61,565 nt of DNA, from positions 1-61,565 of the forward strand of contig CAAGKZ010000024.1 in the NCBI GenBank assembly GCA_900770665.1. Reading direction: 5' to 3'. Each line of letters opens with the position of its first letter. The stretch's first letter is position 1. This DNA is from Bacteroidaceae bacterium. GTDB lineage: Bacteria > Bacteroidota > Bacteroidia > Bacteroidales > Bacteroidaceae. The notes below the pieces were generated by a model. That model ran no database searches. It was given only the letters and a program-made list of their open reading frames with translations, and was not told the DNA's origin. Positions 42,618 through 52,417 of the stretch are shown here, piece after piece. Position numbers and translations under genes: made by a program.

Positions 42618-44609
42618 CTACGGTCTCTCTTTTATCACACCCTTGCGGTAGGCATAGAGCAGACGCTCAAGGTCGGCAATCTTAACCATGATGCCACGGC
42701 CTATGTCGGTATCGCGCACCTTTTCGCGCTCACCCACAATCTCCACAATATTTATCGTACCGGCAATGTCCGTTCCATTGAGGATAGCCTCCTCGGTCGA
42801 TGTAAACGGAGTCAACTGCACCAGTTCAAAACCACGGCTGTGATATACAAGCGTATAGCCTGCAATACCTGTACGGTTGTGATAAATCTTTGAAAAACCG
42901 CCGTCAATGACCATCAAGCGTCCATCGGCCCTGATAGGAGTCTCGCCCTTGAACACGCGCACGGGAACGTGACCATTGATAATGTGGCGATGATTTCCCT
43001 TGACGCCGAACTCATCGAGTATGTAATCGCAAACCTCGGCATTGTCGCGCAGGATGTAGTACCAGCCCTTGGGTTCTTTCTGCACCTCCTTGTCATCGAG
43101 CAGATAGCGCTCGAAGGTTGCCATCTTTGCCTTGCCGAAGAGAGGCGACTCGGGACCGCACCACAGGTACCAGAAGAAATCGGCATACTTCTCGCGTGTA
43201 GCCTCATCGACATCGCTGTCGAATGCAGTACGCGCCATGCGCTCAACCTTCTTCATCAGTTCCTTGCCCTTTACAGGCACGCCGTCAAAGACAACCTCGC
43301 GCATTGTACCGTCCTCGTTGATGGGCACAGCAGCATGGAACATTAGGTTCGAGTTATATATCACGAACATACCGCCACGCATGAGCAGGCAGTTCACGTG
43401 GTTCTGCAAACGCTCGCTACGCATGAACGAGTGACGCAGACGGTCTATCACATCCTGCTCCTCAGGTGTGAGGGCATAAGGATTTGCAGGGTCAAGTGTC
43501 GGCCACAGCTTGTCGCCAAGCTCATACTCCTTGCCATCGATGGTGATGATGCCGCGTTCCTTGTCAATGAACTCCATGAGGCAGCGGTCCATCATGTTCC
43601 ACTCGGGGTGTTTCATTGCAATCTGTCCCGAGAGCTTGAACTCTATTACAGAGATAGCCTTGTGCATCTGCGCAATGAGTCGCACATCCTTCTCATTGAA
43701 ATTGGTACGTTCCTCATCCACGCGAGGCTGGTATATTGTACAAGGGTCATCGGCATACTGTTCCATTGCGAATGTAGCAAGCGGAACCATGTTTATTGCA
43801 TAGCCATCCTCGAGAGTCGTGGTGTTGGCATCGCGCAGAGAGAGGCGCAGCACGCTTGCGATACAGCAAGTGTTACCAGCTGCAGCACCCATCCACAGCA
43901 CATCGTGGTTACCCCAAGTGATATCCAGATGGTGATAATCGCACAATGCATCCATGATGTGATGCGCACCGGGACCACGGTCAAAGATATCGCCAAGGAT
44001 ATGCAAGCGGTCAACAATAAGTCTTTGTATAAGATAGCAGAGAGCCGTTATGAAATGGCCGGCACGTCCTGTTCCGATAATTGTTTCGATAATTACTTTC
44101 AGATAGGCCTGCTTGTTCTGGTAATCGTCGCTCTCGTGCAGAAGCTCCTCGATGATATACACATACTCCTCGGGAAGGCTCTTTCGCACCTTTGAACGCG
44201 TATATTTCGACGACACGTTGCGGCACACCACAATCAGGCGGTTCAGTGAACGCTCATAGTACTCGTCAAGATTGATATCCGACTGCCTTACAAGCTTCAG
44301 TTTCTCCTCGGGGTAATATATCAGAGTACACAGATCCTTCTTTTCATCGGCTGTGATTGTATCGCCGAAAAGATCGTTCACCTTTCGTTTGATGTTACCC
44401 GACGCATTGCGCAGGATATGCTGGAACGCCTCGTGCTCGCCATGCACATCGGCAAGGAAATGTTCCGTAGGCTTGGGCAGATGCAGAATTGCCTCAAGAT
44501 TGATAATTTCGGTTGTCACGCTCGACACTGTGGGGAAATCACGTGCCAACAGACGCAGATAGCGAAGATCCTCCTTCACCTCTTCAATTGTTATGTGCTG
44601 CTTTGCCAT
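42618..44609 (-). CDS. fbp: Fructose-1,6-bisphosphatase, class III
   Basis: I start at MAKQHITIEEV (44609) because the promoter lies 62-92 nt upstream; the product is 663 aa, normal for class III. It carries a metallophosphatase core: LADVHGEHEAFQHIL, GDIFDRGPGAHHIMDAL and WGNHDVLWMGAAAG near the middle, INGHVPV near the end. It hydrolyses fructose-1,6-bisphosphate in gluconeogenesis. It is a common Bacteroidetes form. Confidence 0.95.
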   Translation of the reverse strand: MAKQHITIEEVKEDLRYLRLLARDFPTVSSVTTEIINLEAILHLPKPTEHFLADVHGEHEAFQHILRNASGNIKRKVNDLFGDTITADEKKDLCTLIYYPEEKLKLVRQSDINLDEYYERSLNRLIVVCRNVSSKYTRSKVRKSLPEEYVYIIEELLHESDDYQNKQAYLKVIIETIIGTGRAGHFITALCYLIQRLIVDRLHILGDIFDRGPGAHHIMDALCDYHHLDITWGNHDVLWMGAAAGNTCCIASVLRLSLRDANTTTLEDGYAINMVPLATFAMEQYADDPCTIYQPRVDEERTNFNEKDVRLIAQMHKAISVIEFKLSGQIAMKHPEWNMMDRCLMEFIDKERGIITIDGKEYELGDKLWPTLDPANPYALTPEEQDVIDRLRHSFMRSERLQNHVNCLLMRGGMFVIYNSNLMFHAAVPINEDGTMREVVFDGVPVKGKELMKKVERMARTAFDSDVDEATREKYADFFWYLWCGPESPLFGKAKMATFERYLLDDKEVQKEPKGWYYILRDNAEVCDYILDEFGVKGNHRHIINGHVPVRVFKGETPIRADGRLMVIDGGFSKIYHNRTGIAGYTLVYHSRGFELVQLTPFTSTEEAILNGTDIAGTINIVEIVGEREKVRDTDIGRGIMVKIADLERLLYAYRKGVIKERP

Positions 44610-44670
44610 AATTACTTGATTGTTTTCAGCGCCAAAAGACAAGCAAAAGCCCACCTCGCGCTCATTACTG

Positions 44671-44701
44671 CAAAATTACAGTTATTTTCCCATTCTGCAA
44701 A
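44671..44701 (-). promoter_or_regulatory. Promoter of fbp
   Basis: On the minus strand TTTG (44701-44698), 19 nt, TAATTTTG (44678-44671): a full match to the Bacteroidetes consensus. Confidence 0.8.
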
Positions 44702-44721
44702 TATTATAGGGAATAAGCATT

Positions 44722-45576
44722 TTATTTGTCAAAACTTTCACTGACGAACGGCAGTGCAATGTAAAGTGCCTGCTGCCAATATTGCCACACATGGGCACCG
44801 TCGCGCACGCGCAACTGGTAAGGGATGCGCTTTTGGCGCATTGCCTTTATGAACTCCATGTTGTTGTCGAAAAGAAAATCATCGTCGCCCACATCAATGA
44901 ACCAGCGCACCGATGCAATCTCAGCGCACCGCTCCTGTGTAGCCTCCTCTATTGCCGTGATGTTGTTGTTTGCCACAGCGCTCTCCATGAATACCCTGCG
45001 ACGCGCGTCGGGGTCACGTGTTATCCAGCTGTCATTGACCAGCCCCATGAGCGCGCTCATTGCATAGGCGCTTGAGAACATCTCGCTGTGGTTTATTGCA
45101 TACCATGTGGTTCCGCCACCGCCCATTGACAAACCGGCAATGGCTCGATGCTGCTTGTCAGAGATTATACGATATGTACTCTCGACATGCGGGATAAATT
45201 CCTGAAAGAAGAAATCCTCGTAACGCCACCCCTCGCAGTTGAAGTAACCGTCGTAGGTGGTACCGGCATCGGGCATCACAATTATCATCTCCTGTGCCTT
45301 GCCGTCATTGATAAGTTCAGTAGCAATACTCTGCACATTGCCTTTGTCGCGCCAAGCGGTATGCGTGTCGGTGAGGCCATGCAACAGATACAACACTGGG
45401 AAAGACTTGCCTTCATCACCATATCCTTGTGGCAGATATACGCAATATTTCTTTGTACAACCAAGTATTTCACTCTGCATCTCACACTCCAGGAGCTGCG
45501 GATATTGACTCTCCTGCGCGAACGGCCGCATTACAACGGCAAGCAGCAGAAGGATAAAGGTGATACAGCGTTTCAT
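44722..45576 (-). CDS. Secreted esterase D/feruloyl-esterase-like alpha/beta hydrolase
   Basis: The 284-aa product has a signal peptide (MKRCITFILLLLAVVMRPFAQ). The alpha/beta hydrolase core has VLYLLHGLTDTHTAW with the oxyanion region, the nucleophile elbow AGLSMGGGGT, an Asp in FIDVGDDDFLFD and His in RDGAHVWQYW: a full triad. Such enzymes cleave acyl or feruloyl esters of polysaccharides. It is 21 bp after rpoN, probably in the same transcript. Confidence 0.88.
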   Translation of the reverse strand: MKRCITFILLLLAVVMRPFAQESQYPQLLECEMQSEILGCTKKYCVYLPQGYGDEGKSFPVLYLLHGLTDTHTAWRDKGNVQSIATELINDGKAQEMIIVMPDAGTTYDGYFNCEGWRYEDFFFQEFIPHVESTYRIISDKQHRAIAGLSMGGGGTTWYAINHSEMFSSAYAMSALMGLVNDSWITRDPDARRRVFMESAVANNNITAIEEATQERCAEIASVRWFIDVGDDDFLFDNNMEFIKAMRQKRIPYQLRVRDGAHVWQYWQQALYIALPFVSESFDK

Positions 45577-45597
45577 GATATGTATATTTTGTTTCAG

Positions 45598-47040
45598 TTA
45601 CTCCTTGCGCAACCTTGCTACAGGTATATTCAGTTGTTCGCGGTACTTGGCCACCGTGCGGCGCGCCACGTTGTACCCCTGCGCAGCGAGCATCTCCTGC
45701 AGCGCCTGGTCTGTGAGCGGATTGGCCTTATCCTCGCCGGCAACCAGTTCCTGAATGACACGATAGAGTTCATACACGGACTGGGTTGTTCCGTCGGCCA
45801 TTGTAACTCCATCACTGAAATAGTACTTCAACGGCGTTACACTCCAGGGAGTCTGCACATACTTGCTGTTGCAGACACGTGATATTGTAGAGATATCGTA
45901 GCCTGTCATCTTGGAGATATCCTCCAGAATCATCGGTTTGAGAAAAGCCTCATCGCCGCCATTGAGGAAATACTCCTTCTGCAACGTTGCTATGGCACGC
46001 ATTGTGGCAAGCATTGTCATCTCGCGCTGCTCCACAGCCGTGATGAATCCCTTTGCCGCCTCAATTTTCTGCTTGAGGAACAGATGTGCCGCACGTTGCT
46101 CGGCATTGCCATCCATTGCCCGGTCATCGAGCATATGCAGGAAATCGCCATTCACGCGCAACGAGGGAACATGTGAGTTGTTGAGCGATACATAGACCTT
46201 GTCGTCAACGACATCGAGCAGAAAGTCGGGCATCACCTGTTGACGGCTGAAGCCTACCCCCTCGGTGAGCGAAGCTCCCGGGCGCGGATTGAGGCGGACA
46301 ATCTCTGCAATGGCATCGCGGCACTCATCGGCTGCGGCATCCAGTTTCTCGGGTATTGCTCCCCAACGCTTGCCGGCAAAATCATCGTAACATTCGGTGA
46401 GTATTCTCTTATGCAAAGCATAGTCCTTGCCTGCGCCGTTGCGCTCCAACTGCAAGAGCAGACACTCCTGCAAATCACGCGCTGCAATACCTGCCGGGTC
46501 AAATGTCTGTATAGCCTTGAGCACCGACAGCAACTGCTCCTGAGTTGTAGATATATTATTGTAAATAAGGAGTTCATCCTCGATTTCGGAAAGCGGTTTG
46601 CGTAGCAGTCCGTCCTCGTCGAGCGTTCCGATGATATACTCGCCGATAGCCATTTCATCGGGCGAGAGCGAGAGGGCACCAAGCTGTTCCATGAGCGTAT
46701 CGCCAAAGGAGACAACTGCGCCATATGTATTCTCCATTGACGGGACATAGCCGCCCGAAGCAACAGGTATCTCATCGTTGCCGCTATAATCATCATCGGC
46801 ATCGGCCGAATAGATGTCGGGGGCATCGCCTTCAACATCATCTTCACCACCCTGCGGCATAGCCTCATCGGGTTCAACGGCATCAAGGGCGGGGTTATCC
46901 ATAACCTCGCCGCGCACTCTCTCCTCAATCTCAACAGTCGTCATCTCAAGCAACTGCACTGCAAGCAGTTGCTGGGGCGACAGGGTCTGCGAGAGGGTCT
47001 GTTGCTGCTGTTGTATCTGTGAATATAAGCTGTCGGACAT
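45598..47040 (-). CDS. rpoN: RNA polymerase sigma-54 factor
   Basis: The 480-aa product begins with Gln-rich region I (IQQQQQTLSQTLSPQQLLAVQLLEM) and the acidic region II (EGDAPDIYSADADDDYSGND). It ends with the RpoN box ARRTVAKYRE. Region III core-binding and HTH sequence (LEDISKMTGYDISTISRVCNSKYVQT) is present. Sigma-54 needs activator ATPases; none are seen in this window. Confidence 0.96.
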   Translation of the reverse strand: MSDSLYSQIQQQQQTLSQTLSPQQLLAVQLLEMTTVEIEERVRGEVMDNPALDAVEPDEAMPQGGEDDVEGDAPDIYSADADDDYSGNDEIPVASGGYVPSMENTYGAVVSFGDTLMEQLGALSLSPDEMAIGEYIIGTLDEDGLLRKPLSEIEDELLIYNNISTTQEQLLSVLKAIQTFDPAGIAARDLQECLLLQLERNGAGKDYALHKRILTECYDDFAGKRWGAIPEKLDAAADECRDAIAEIVRLNPRPGASLTEGVGFSRQQVMPDFLLDVVDDKVYVSLNNSHVPSLRVNGDFLHMLDDRAMDGNAEQRAAHLFLKQKIEAAKGFITAVEQREMTMLATMRAIATLQKEYFLNGGDEAFLKPMILEDISKMTGYDISTISRVCNSKYVQTPWSVTPLKYYFSDGVTMADGTTQSVYELYRVIQELVAGEDKANPLTDQALQEMLAAQGYNVARRTVAKYREQLNIPVARLRKE

Positions 47041-47109
47041 TGTTGTAAAAAATCAAGAGAGATACTTCGCTTTGCTCAGTATGACAAAACTCTTGGGATT
47101 ATGATTTAT

Positions 47110-48753
47110 TCAATACTTGAAGCTGCTGCCGCCAAGGAACTCGCGCGCCAACGATGTAGGCGGCAGTTCTTTGTCCTGCAAAGGTACAATATAATCCAGG
47201 AAATGCAAAAGCCTTTGCGCCTCGGAATACTCGGCGCAGTTCTCGGGCACGGCACGCAGCATGGGCTCGGCCTGTGACTTGAACACCGCCAGTTCGTAAA
47301 AGAGCGACGAGTTGAACATTACGTCGGCATTCTCCTGATAGGGGAATATCCACTTCTCCTCGCCATGGCGCACGTCGGGCCAACGCATGATGGTCTCCTG
47401 TGCCGGGTAGCCACGATACTTGGCATCACGTATCATGCGGCGCAACAGACGGTTGTCCGATGTGGATATGTAGTTGTGGTAATCAAGCTTTATTGAGGTT
47501 AGCGCCGACACATAGATGCGGAACTTGTCGCTGTCGGCAACCTGTGAGGTGAGCATTGGGTTCAGCGCATGCGTTCCCTCAATGACAAGCACCATCTGTG
47601 GGGTAAGTTTCAGGCGTTTGCCGTTGAACTCGCGTTCGCCGGTCTTGAAGTTATATGTTGGCACGTCAACCTCCTCGCCGCCCAGCATACGGCTCAACGA
47701 TTCGTTGAAGAAGGGCAGGTCGATTGAGTAGATTGACTCAAAGTCATAGTCGCCGTCGGGCTTGCGCGGCGTGTGGGTGCGGTTTACAAAATAGTCGTCG
47801 AGCGAAATGGCGTATGGTTGCAGGCCACAGGCAAGCAGTTGCACACTCAGGCGCTTGCTGAATGTTGTCTTGCCCGATGACGAAGGACCGGCAATGAGCA
47901 CAACCTTTGCGTTACGTTGCTGGATTTCATCGGCAATTCGGGAGAGACGTCGCTCCTGCAACACCTCGGACACATTTACAAGGTCGGTGCCGTAGCCCGC
48001 GCGCACGGCCTTGTTGAAATCGCCTATCGTCTCAACGCCCATCTTCTGGTGCCACTGCAGGCGCTCCTCGAACAGCTCGTGCAGTTTCTCCTGCGGCACC
48101 TTGTCCTCGAGTTCGGTGGGACGCTCCTTGTTGGGGATACGGAGCAACACACCGTCGTCATACTTCTCAACCTCAAAAAGCCCAATATAACCGGTGCTTG
48201 GTACCAGACCGTTATAGTAGCTGTCGACATAGCCGTCCAGTTCGTAATAGCTTGTATAAAGGCGGCCATATGTCTCCAGGAGGCGCACCTTGTCAATGCG
48301 TCCCATGCGTTCAAAAATCTCAATTGCCTCGGCGGTGTGGCACTCTACCCGCTTGAACGGTATGTCACTCTCCACAATGCGACGCATCCTCTCGCGCACG
48401 GCAGCTACCTGCTCTTCACTTATAGGAATATCCATGCGGCAATAGTAACCCTTTGAGATGGCATTCTCAAAACGCACCATCTCACCCGGGAACATCTCGT
48501 TCATGACCTTCATGAATATGAATGTGAGCGAACGGACATACATGCGCATACCGTCGTCACTCCTCAGGTCTATGAACTCTACATCCTTGTGACGATAGAG
48601 CCTCAAGGCCAGCCCCCTGGTCACATTGTTCACGCGTGCGGCAATTACACCATAAGGCATATCCAACTCCATGGCATCATACACCTCGCGCAGCGACACC
48701 CCTGCGTGAAATTCCTTAGTCACACCATTGTTCTTGCAGAAAATACGTATCAT
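47110..48753 (-). CDS. Uridine-kinase-like nucleoside kinase with TGS-type N-terminus
   Basis: The product is about 547 aa from MIRIFCKNN (48753; 48762 is possible). The N-terminus is a TGS/threonyl-tRNA-synthetase-like fold (FHAGVSLREVYDAMELDMPYG). The C-terminal half is a P-loop kinase of the uridine/phosphoribulokinase type: LIAGPSSSGKTTFSKRL, then ISLDDYFVNR, and VLVIEGTHALNPML. This two-part architecture is common in Bacteroidetes and annotated as a nucleoside kinase; the substrate is uncertain. A short dispersed repeat (GATACTTCGCTTTGCTCAG) lies in the gap after it. Confidence 0.88.
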   Translation of the reverse strand: MIRIFCKNNGVTKEFHAGVSLREVYDAMELDMPYGVIAARVNNVTRGLALRLYRHKDVEFIDLRSDDGMRMYVRSLTFIFMKVMNEMFPGEMVRFENAISKGYYCRMDIPISEEQVAAVRERMRRIVESDIPFKRVECHTAEAIEIFERMGRIDKVRLLETYGRLYTSYYELDGYVDSYYNGLVPSTGYIGLFEVEKYDDGVLLRIPNKERPTELEDKVPQEKLHELFEERLQWHQKMGVETIGDFNKAVRAGYGTDLVNVSEVLQERRLSRIADEIQQRNAKVVLIAGPSSSGKTTFSKRLSVQLLACGLQPYAISLDDYFVNRTHTPRKPDGDYDFESIYSIDLPFFNESLSRMLGGEEVDVPTYNFKTGEREFNGKRLKLTPQMVLVIEGTHALNPMLTSQVADSDKFRIYVSALTSIKLDYHNYISTSDNRLLRRMIRDAKYRGYPAQETIMRWPDVRHGEEKWIFPYQENADVMFNSSLFYELAVFKSQAEPMLRAVPENCAEYSEAQRLLHFLDYIVPLQDKELPPTSLAREFLGGSSFKY

Positions 48754-48858
48754 AGCAATCATTATTTGAACATACTACAAATATATGCCACAAAAAACAC
48801 CAAACGAACAAACAGAGCAACTATTTTTATAAAATTAAACATAATTCACTATTTGATA

Positions 48859-48889
48859 TTTGTTTTTACGCAAACATTGCATAAATTTG
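48859..48889 (+). promoter_or_regulatory. Promoter of the AAA ATPase gene
   Basis: TTTG (48859-48862), 19 nt, TAAATTTG (48882-48889). The ATG at 48915 is 25 nt further on. The divergent kinase gene has TATATTTG on the minus strand (48785-48778). Confidence 0.8.
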
Positions 48890-48914
48890 CTTTCATCACA
48901 TAACATGGAGTATT

Positions 48915-49739
48915 ATGGAGAAGATGGCACAATACATAAAAAGCATTGAGATTGACTCTTTGTGGAGCAACCGCAAACATATCTACTGGGAGCTGCGCCC
49001 CGATGTGAACATCCTGAGCGGCAGCAATGGTGTGGGAAAGAGCACAATCATCAACCGCTCGGCACGACACCTGAAAATAATGCGCGACGGACGTCTCACA
49101 AGCGTCCCCGAGGATGGTGTAAAGGTAACATTCTACCCCGAGGATGCCACAAGCATAAACTTTGACATAATAAGCAGCATCGACCGCCCCATCCTCAGCG
49201 GCGACATGCTCGAGAAGATTCCCGGCGCCGACATACGCACCGAGCTCGACTGGCAGCTCTACAACCTTCAACGCCGCTATCTCAACTACCAGGTGAACGT
49301 GGGCAACAGGATAATCTCCCTGCTCACCAGCGGCAACCCCGATGACCAGCGTCTGGCAACGGAACTCACAAAACCCAAGAAACAGTTCCAGGACCTCATT
49401 GACGAACTTTTCGCTCCTACGGCAAAGACCATAGCACGCGACAGCAACGAGATATACTTCAACCAGTATGGCGAGAGAATAACCCCGTATGTACTCTCAT
49501 CGGGCGAGAAGCAGATTCTTGTCATCCTGCTCACGGCGCTTGTACAGGAGAACCGTCCCGGTGTCATTCTCATGGATGAGCCCGAGATTTCACTGCACAT
49601 TGAGTGGCAGCAGCGCCTCATCACCCTTGTTCGCACGCTCAATCCCAATATGCAGATTATTCTGTGTACCCACTCGCCTGCAATTGTAATGGACGGCTGG
49701 ATGGATGCAGTGACCGAGATGGAAGACATAACGAGGTGA
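48915..49739 (+). CDS. AAA_15/OLD-like ABC ATPase, PARIS AriA-like
   Basis: The 274-aa product has NILSGSNGVGKSTIINRS as Walker A, VLSSGEKQILVILLTAL as ABC signature, and PGVILMDEPEISLHIEWQQ as Walker B, then LCTHSPAIV with the switch His. This is the compact SMC/OLD-type ATPase of AAA_15/AAA_21. It is followed by a DUF4435 gene, the same pairing as AriA-AriB of the PARIS antiphage system. PARIS AriA is longer, so this is PARIS-like at most. A start at 48924 is also possible. Confidence 0.88.
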   Translation: MEKMAQYIKSIEIDSLWSNRKHIYWELRPDVNILSGSNGVGKSTIINRSARHLKIMRDGRLTSVPEDGVKVTFYPEDATSINFDIISSIDRPILSGDMLEKIPGADIRTELDWQLYNLQRRYLNYQVNVGNRIISLLTSGNPDDQRLATELTKPKKQFQDLIDELFAPTAKTIARDSNEIYFNQYGERITPYVLSSGEKQILVILLTALVQENRPGVILMDEPEISLHIEWQQRLITLVRTLNPNMQIILCTHSPAIVMDGWMDAVTEMEDITR

Positions 49740-49758
49740 AAACTGAAAGGTGAAAACT

Positions 49759-49848
49759 GAAAGCCGCGAGTAAGCGAGAGCAAAGGAAAAACTTGTTTTT
49801 ACTATGCCGAGCAGGAGCGGGTTCAAGCACACGGAGTGTGATTAAAAC
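49759..49848 (-). repeat. 90-bp dispersed repeat, copy 2
   Basis: Exact reverse complement of 42498-42587. It lies between the ATPase gene and the DUF4435 gene. The two inverted copies flank fbp, esterase, rpoN, the kinase-like gene and the ATPase. Confidence 0.85.
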
Positions 49849-49877
49849 GGAAAGGTTAAAACAAATACTACTGAGAT

Positions 49878-50873
49878 ATGAAAAGGCTTACCGAATATCT
49901 CAATTCAAGTTTCATTGAGGCGGCGAATGCGCTACGGCCGAAGCGTGCCGCACAACGCATCATAGCATACGTGGAGAGCTATGATGACATCTCTTTCTGG
50001 CGTTCCGTGTTCAATGAATACGAGAGTGACAAGGTACATTTTGAATTGATGCTACCTGCGCGCACAAAGCTCACAAAGGGCAAGAAGCAGGCCATGATGA
50101 ACCTGCTTGGCAAGGCCTATGGCCGCAACATGATTGCCTGTGTGGATAGCGATTACGACTACCTGCTGCAGGGTGCGACATCCACATCGCGGCAGATGTT
50201 GGAGAACAAGTTCATACTGCACACATACGCCTACTCCATTGAGAACTACCGCTGCTATGCCGACAGTCTGAAACAGGTGTGCGTGCTTTGCACACAGAAT
50301 GACAGCAACGTAATTGACTTCAATGAGTTCTTCAAGCTATACTCACGCATCTGCTACCCGCTGTTCGTGTGGAACATACTGCTATACCGCCGTCACGACA
50401 CAAAGACTATGAGCATGCTCCACTTCTGTGAGATTGTGCGCCTGTCGTCATTCACGGTAAACAACCCGGCATACTCTTTGCAGCAGTTGGGAAACCGCGT
50501 GAAGCACAACATGAAGATGCTCGAGAAGCAGTTCCCCGAGCTTAAAGAGGAGTATAAGAGATTGGATGAGGAACTGGCTACGCTTGGAATAAACCCCGAC
50601 GAGACCTATTTTTATATACAGGGACACCACATAATGAATGGTGTTACCATGCGCATTATGCAGCCGGTGTGCCGCCACCTGCGCAGCAAGCGCGAGGAGG
50701 AGATAGAGCGCTACGCCTACCACCGCCAGCAGTATAACAACGAGTTGGCATCGTACCGCCACAGCCAGTGCGACGTGGCGACAATGCTGAGCAAGAACAC
50801 CGACTACAAGGACGCACCGCCCTATCTGCAGCTGAAGGCGGATATTGAGAAACTATTGAAGAGCATAGCATAA
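49878..50873 (+). CDS. DUF4435 (TOPRIM-like) protein, PARIS AriB-like
   Basis: The 331-aa product has the DUF4435 pattern: IIAYVESYDDISFWRSVF early (the E of a TOPRIM-like acidic site), then GRNMIACVDSDYDYLL with the D-x-D pair, and YAYSIENYRCY. The family forms the nuclease/tRNase-like effector partner of AAA ATPases. A helical C-terminal region of about 150 aa follows. It lies 138 bp after the ATPase gene with the 90-bp repeat between. Confidence 0.85.
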   Translation: MKRLTEYLNSSFIEAANALRPKRAAQRIIAYVESYDDISFWRSVFNEYESDKVHFELMLPARTKLTKGKKQAMMNLLGKAYGRNMIACVDSDYDYLLQGATSTSRQMLENKFILHTYAYSIENYRCYADSLKQVCVLCTQNDSNVIDFNEFFKLYSRICYPLFVWNILLYRRHDTKTMSMLHFCEIVRLSSFTVNNPAYSLQQLGNRVKHNMKMLEKQFPELKEEYKRLDEELATLGINPDETYFYIQGHHIMNGVTMRIMQPVCRHLRSKREEEIERYAYHRQQYNNELASYRHSQCDVATMLSKNTDYKDAPPYLQLKADIEKLLKSIA

Positions 50874-50916
50874 TACATTAAAAGAGTGAAGCGACGCTTC
50901 ACTCTTTTAATGTATT
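50872..50916. terminator. Bidirectional terminator
   Basis: AATACATTAAAAGAGTGAAGC pairs with its complement around a 3-nt loop, between convergent DUF4435 and trkH. Confidence 0.85.
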
Positions 50917-50938
50917 CATATAATTATAAAAATGAGAC

Positions 50939-52414
50939 TTATCTTCTTCTCCAGAACACCGGCGTAAGCAGCAACAGCACTGCAAAGAATTCAAGACGGC
51001 CTACAAGCATCTGGAATGCACTGAACCACTTGACTACAGCCGGCAGCGTTGCAAATGAGTCCATCGGTCCATAGTGTCCGAACGCCGGGCCCACATTACC
51101 CACAGATGTTACCGAAAGGGTGAAAGCATCAAGGAAATCCATATTTCCATCTGTACCTGCAGCACCGAATGCCATATTCACAAACAGACCCGCCACAAGC
51201 ATAAAGATGTATATTACCGTGTATGCAAGGATTGCCGACTGCACACCCGAGGGGATTATGCGCCCTGTCATTCGCACAGGGATAACGGCATTGGGATGTA
51301 CTATGCGCTTGAATTCGTTCCACATCACCTTGAAAAGGATTGATATGCGGGCACACTTCATGGCACCCGATGTTGAGCCCGAGCATGCACCGATGAACAT
51401 GAGCGCACATAGCAACAGCCACAAGAGCGGCATCCACAGGGCATAATTGACAGTGGCAAAACCTGTCGTAGTCTGCAACGAGACCACCTGGAACAACGAT
51501 GCGCGCAATGAGTCCTCCACCCCCAAATCGGTTGTAAAGAACAATCCTACGCCAATCGCCAGTGAGAATGCTGCAACAATCATGAAATAGGTTTTGAACT
51601 CGGTATCCCGCAACAATGCCATCGGACGCACCTTGAATATTGCCAGATAGAGAAGCGAGAGATTCACGCCCGACACGAACATAAAGAATGTTATCACATA
51701 CTCTATCGCTGGGGAGTTGAATGCCGCTATACTTGCCTGCTTGGTAGAGAAACCGCCTGTTGCAATCGTTGACATCGAGTGACAAATGGCATCGAACCAG
51801 CCCATTCCCGCAATGCGCAACGAAACGGAGCATGCCACCGTGAGTGCAATGTATATGGTAAGAATCCAACGGGCAGTAACCGATATACGGGGATGAAGTT
51901 TTGAACGCATAGGACCCACCGACTCTGCCGAGAAGAGATTGATGTCATTGAGGCCGAACATGGGGAACACCGCCACGGTAAAGAACACAATACCCAAACC
52001 GCCTACCCAGTGCGTCATCATGCGCCAAAAAAGGATAGACTTGGGCAAGGATTCTATGTTCTGCAATATTGTTGCGCCCGTTGTGGTGAAACCCGACATC
52101 GTCTCAAAGAAGGCATCGGTAAAGTTCGGGATGCTATTCGTGAGCATATAAGGCAATGTGCCGAAAAGAGAGAACACCACCCAGCAGAGTGTCACCACCA
52201 CATATCCGTCCTTGCGCGAAATCTGCCTCTCGCCACCCTTGCACAATGTAACCAGCAGAAGTGCAACGGCAGCAATGATGCCGAAAGAATAAAGCAAAGG
52301 CCTTACGGTTGCCTCGTTGTAATACAAGGAGACACCGATGCTTCCCAAAAGGAATGCGGCTTCAATGAAAAGCAGTATTCCTACGATGCGAAGTATTACT
52401 TTTGGGTGAAACAT
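50939..52414 (-). CDS. trkH: Trk potassium uptake channel subunit
   Basis: The 491-aa product has about ten membrane helices in four pore repeats; selectivity-filter-like segments include SGFTTTGAT, MSTIATGGFST and SLQTTTGFATVN. The family of K+ channels works with the NAD-binding TrkA regulator encoded immediately upstream (3-bp gap). The C-terminal SVGNVGPAFG is a fourth pore loop. Confidence 0.94.
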   Translation of the reverse strand: MFHPKVILRIVGILLFIEAAFLLGSIGVSLYYNEATVRPLLYSFGIIAAVALLLVTLCKGGERQISRKDGYVVVTLCWVVFSLFGTLPYMLTNSIPNFTDAFFETMSGFTTTGATILQNIESLPKSILFWRMMTHWVGGLGIVFFTVAVFPMFGLNDINLFSAESVGPMRSKLHPRISVTARWILTIYIALTVACSVSLRIAGMGWFDAICHSMSTIATGGFSTKQASIAAFNSPAIEYVITFFMFVSGVNLSLLYLAIFKVRPMALLRDTEFKTYFMIVAAFSLAIGVGLFFTTDLGVEDSLRASLFQVVSLQTTTGFATVNYALWMPLLWLLLCALMFIGACSGSTSGAMKCARISILFKVMWNEFKRIVHPNAVIPVRMTGRIIPSGVQSAILAYTVIYIFMLVAGLFVNMAFGAAGTDGNMDFLDAFTLSVTSVGNVGPAFGHYGPMDSFATLPAVVKWFSAFQMLVGRLEFFAVLLLLTPVFWRRR

Positions 52415-52417
52415 ATC

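Noticed and set aside
43398..44195. 265-aa plus-strand frame
   Set aside because: Antisense to fbp with no recognisable motifs.
48915..50873. Naming the pair ariA/ariB
   Set aside because: Domain types match but the ATPase is short and the context is core; only PARIS-like is justified.
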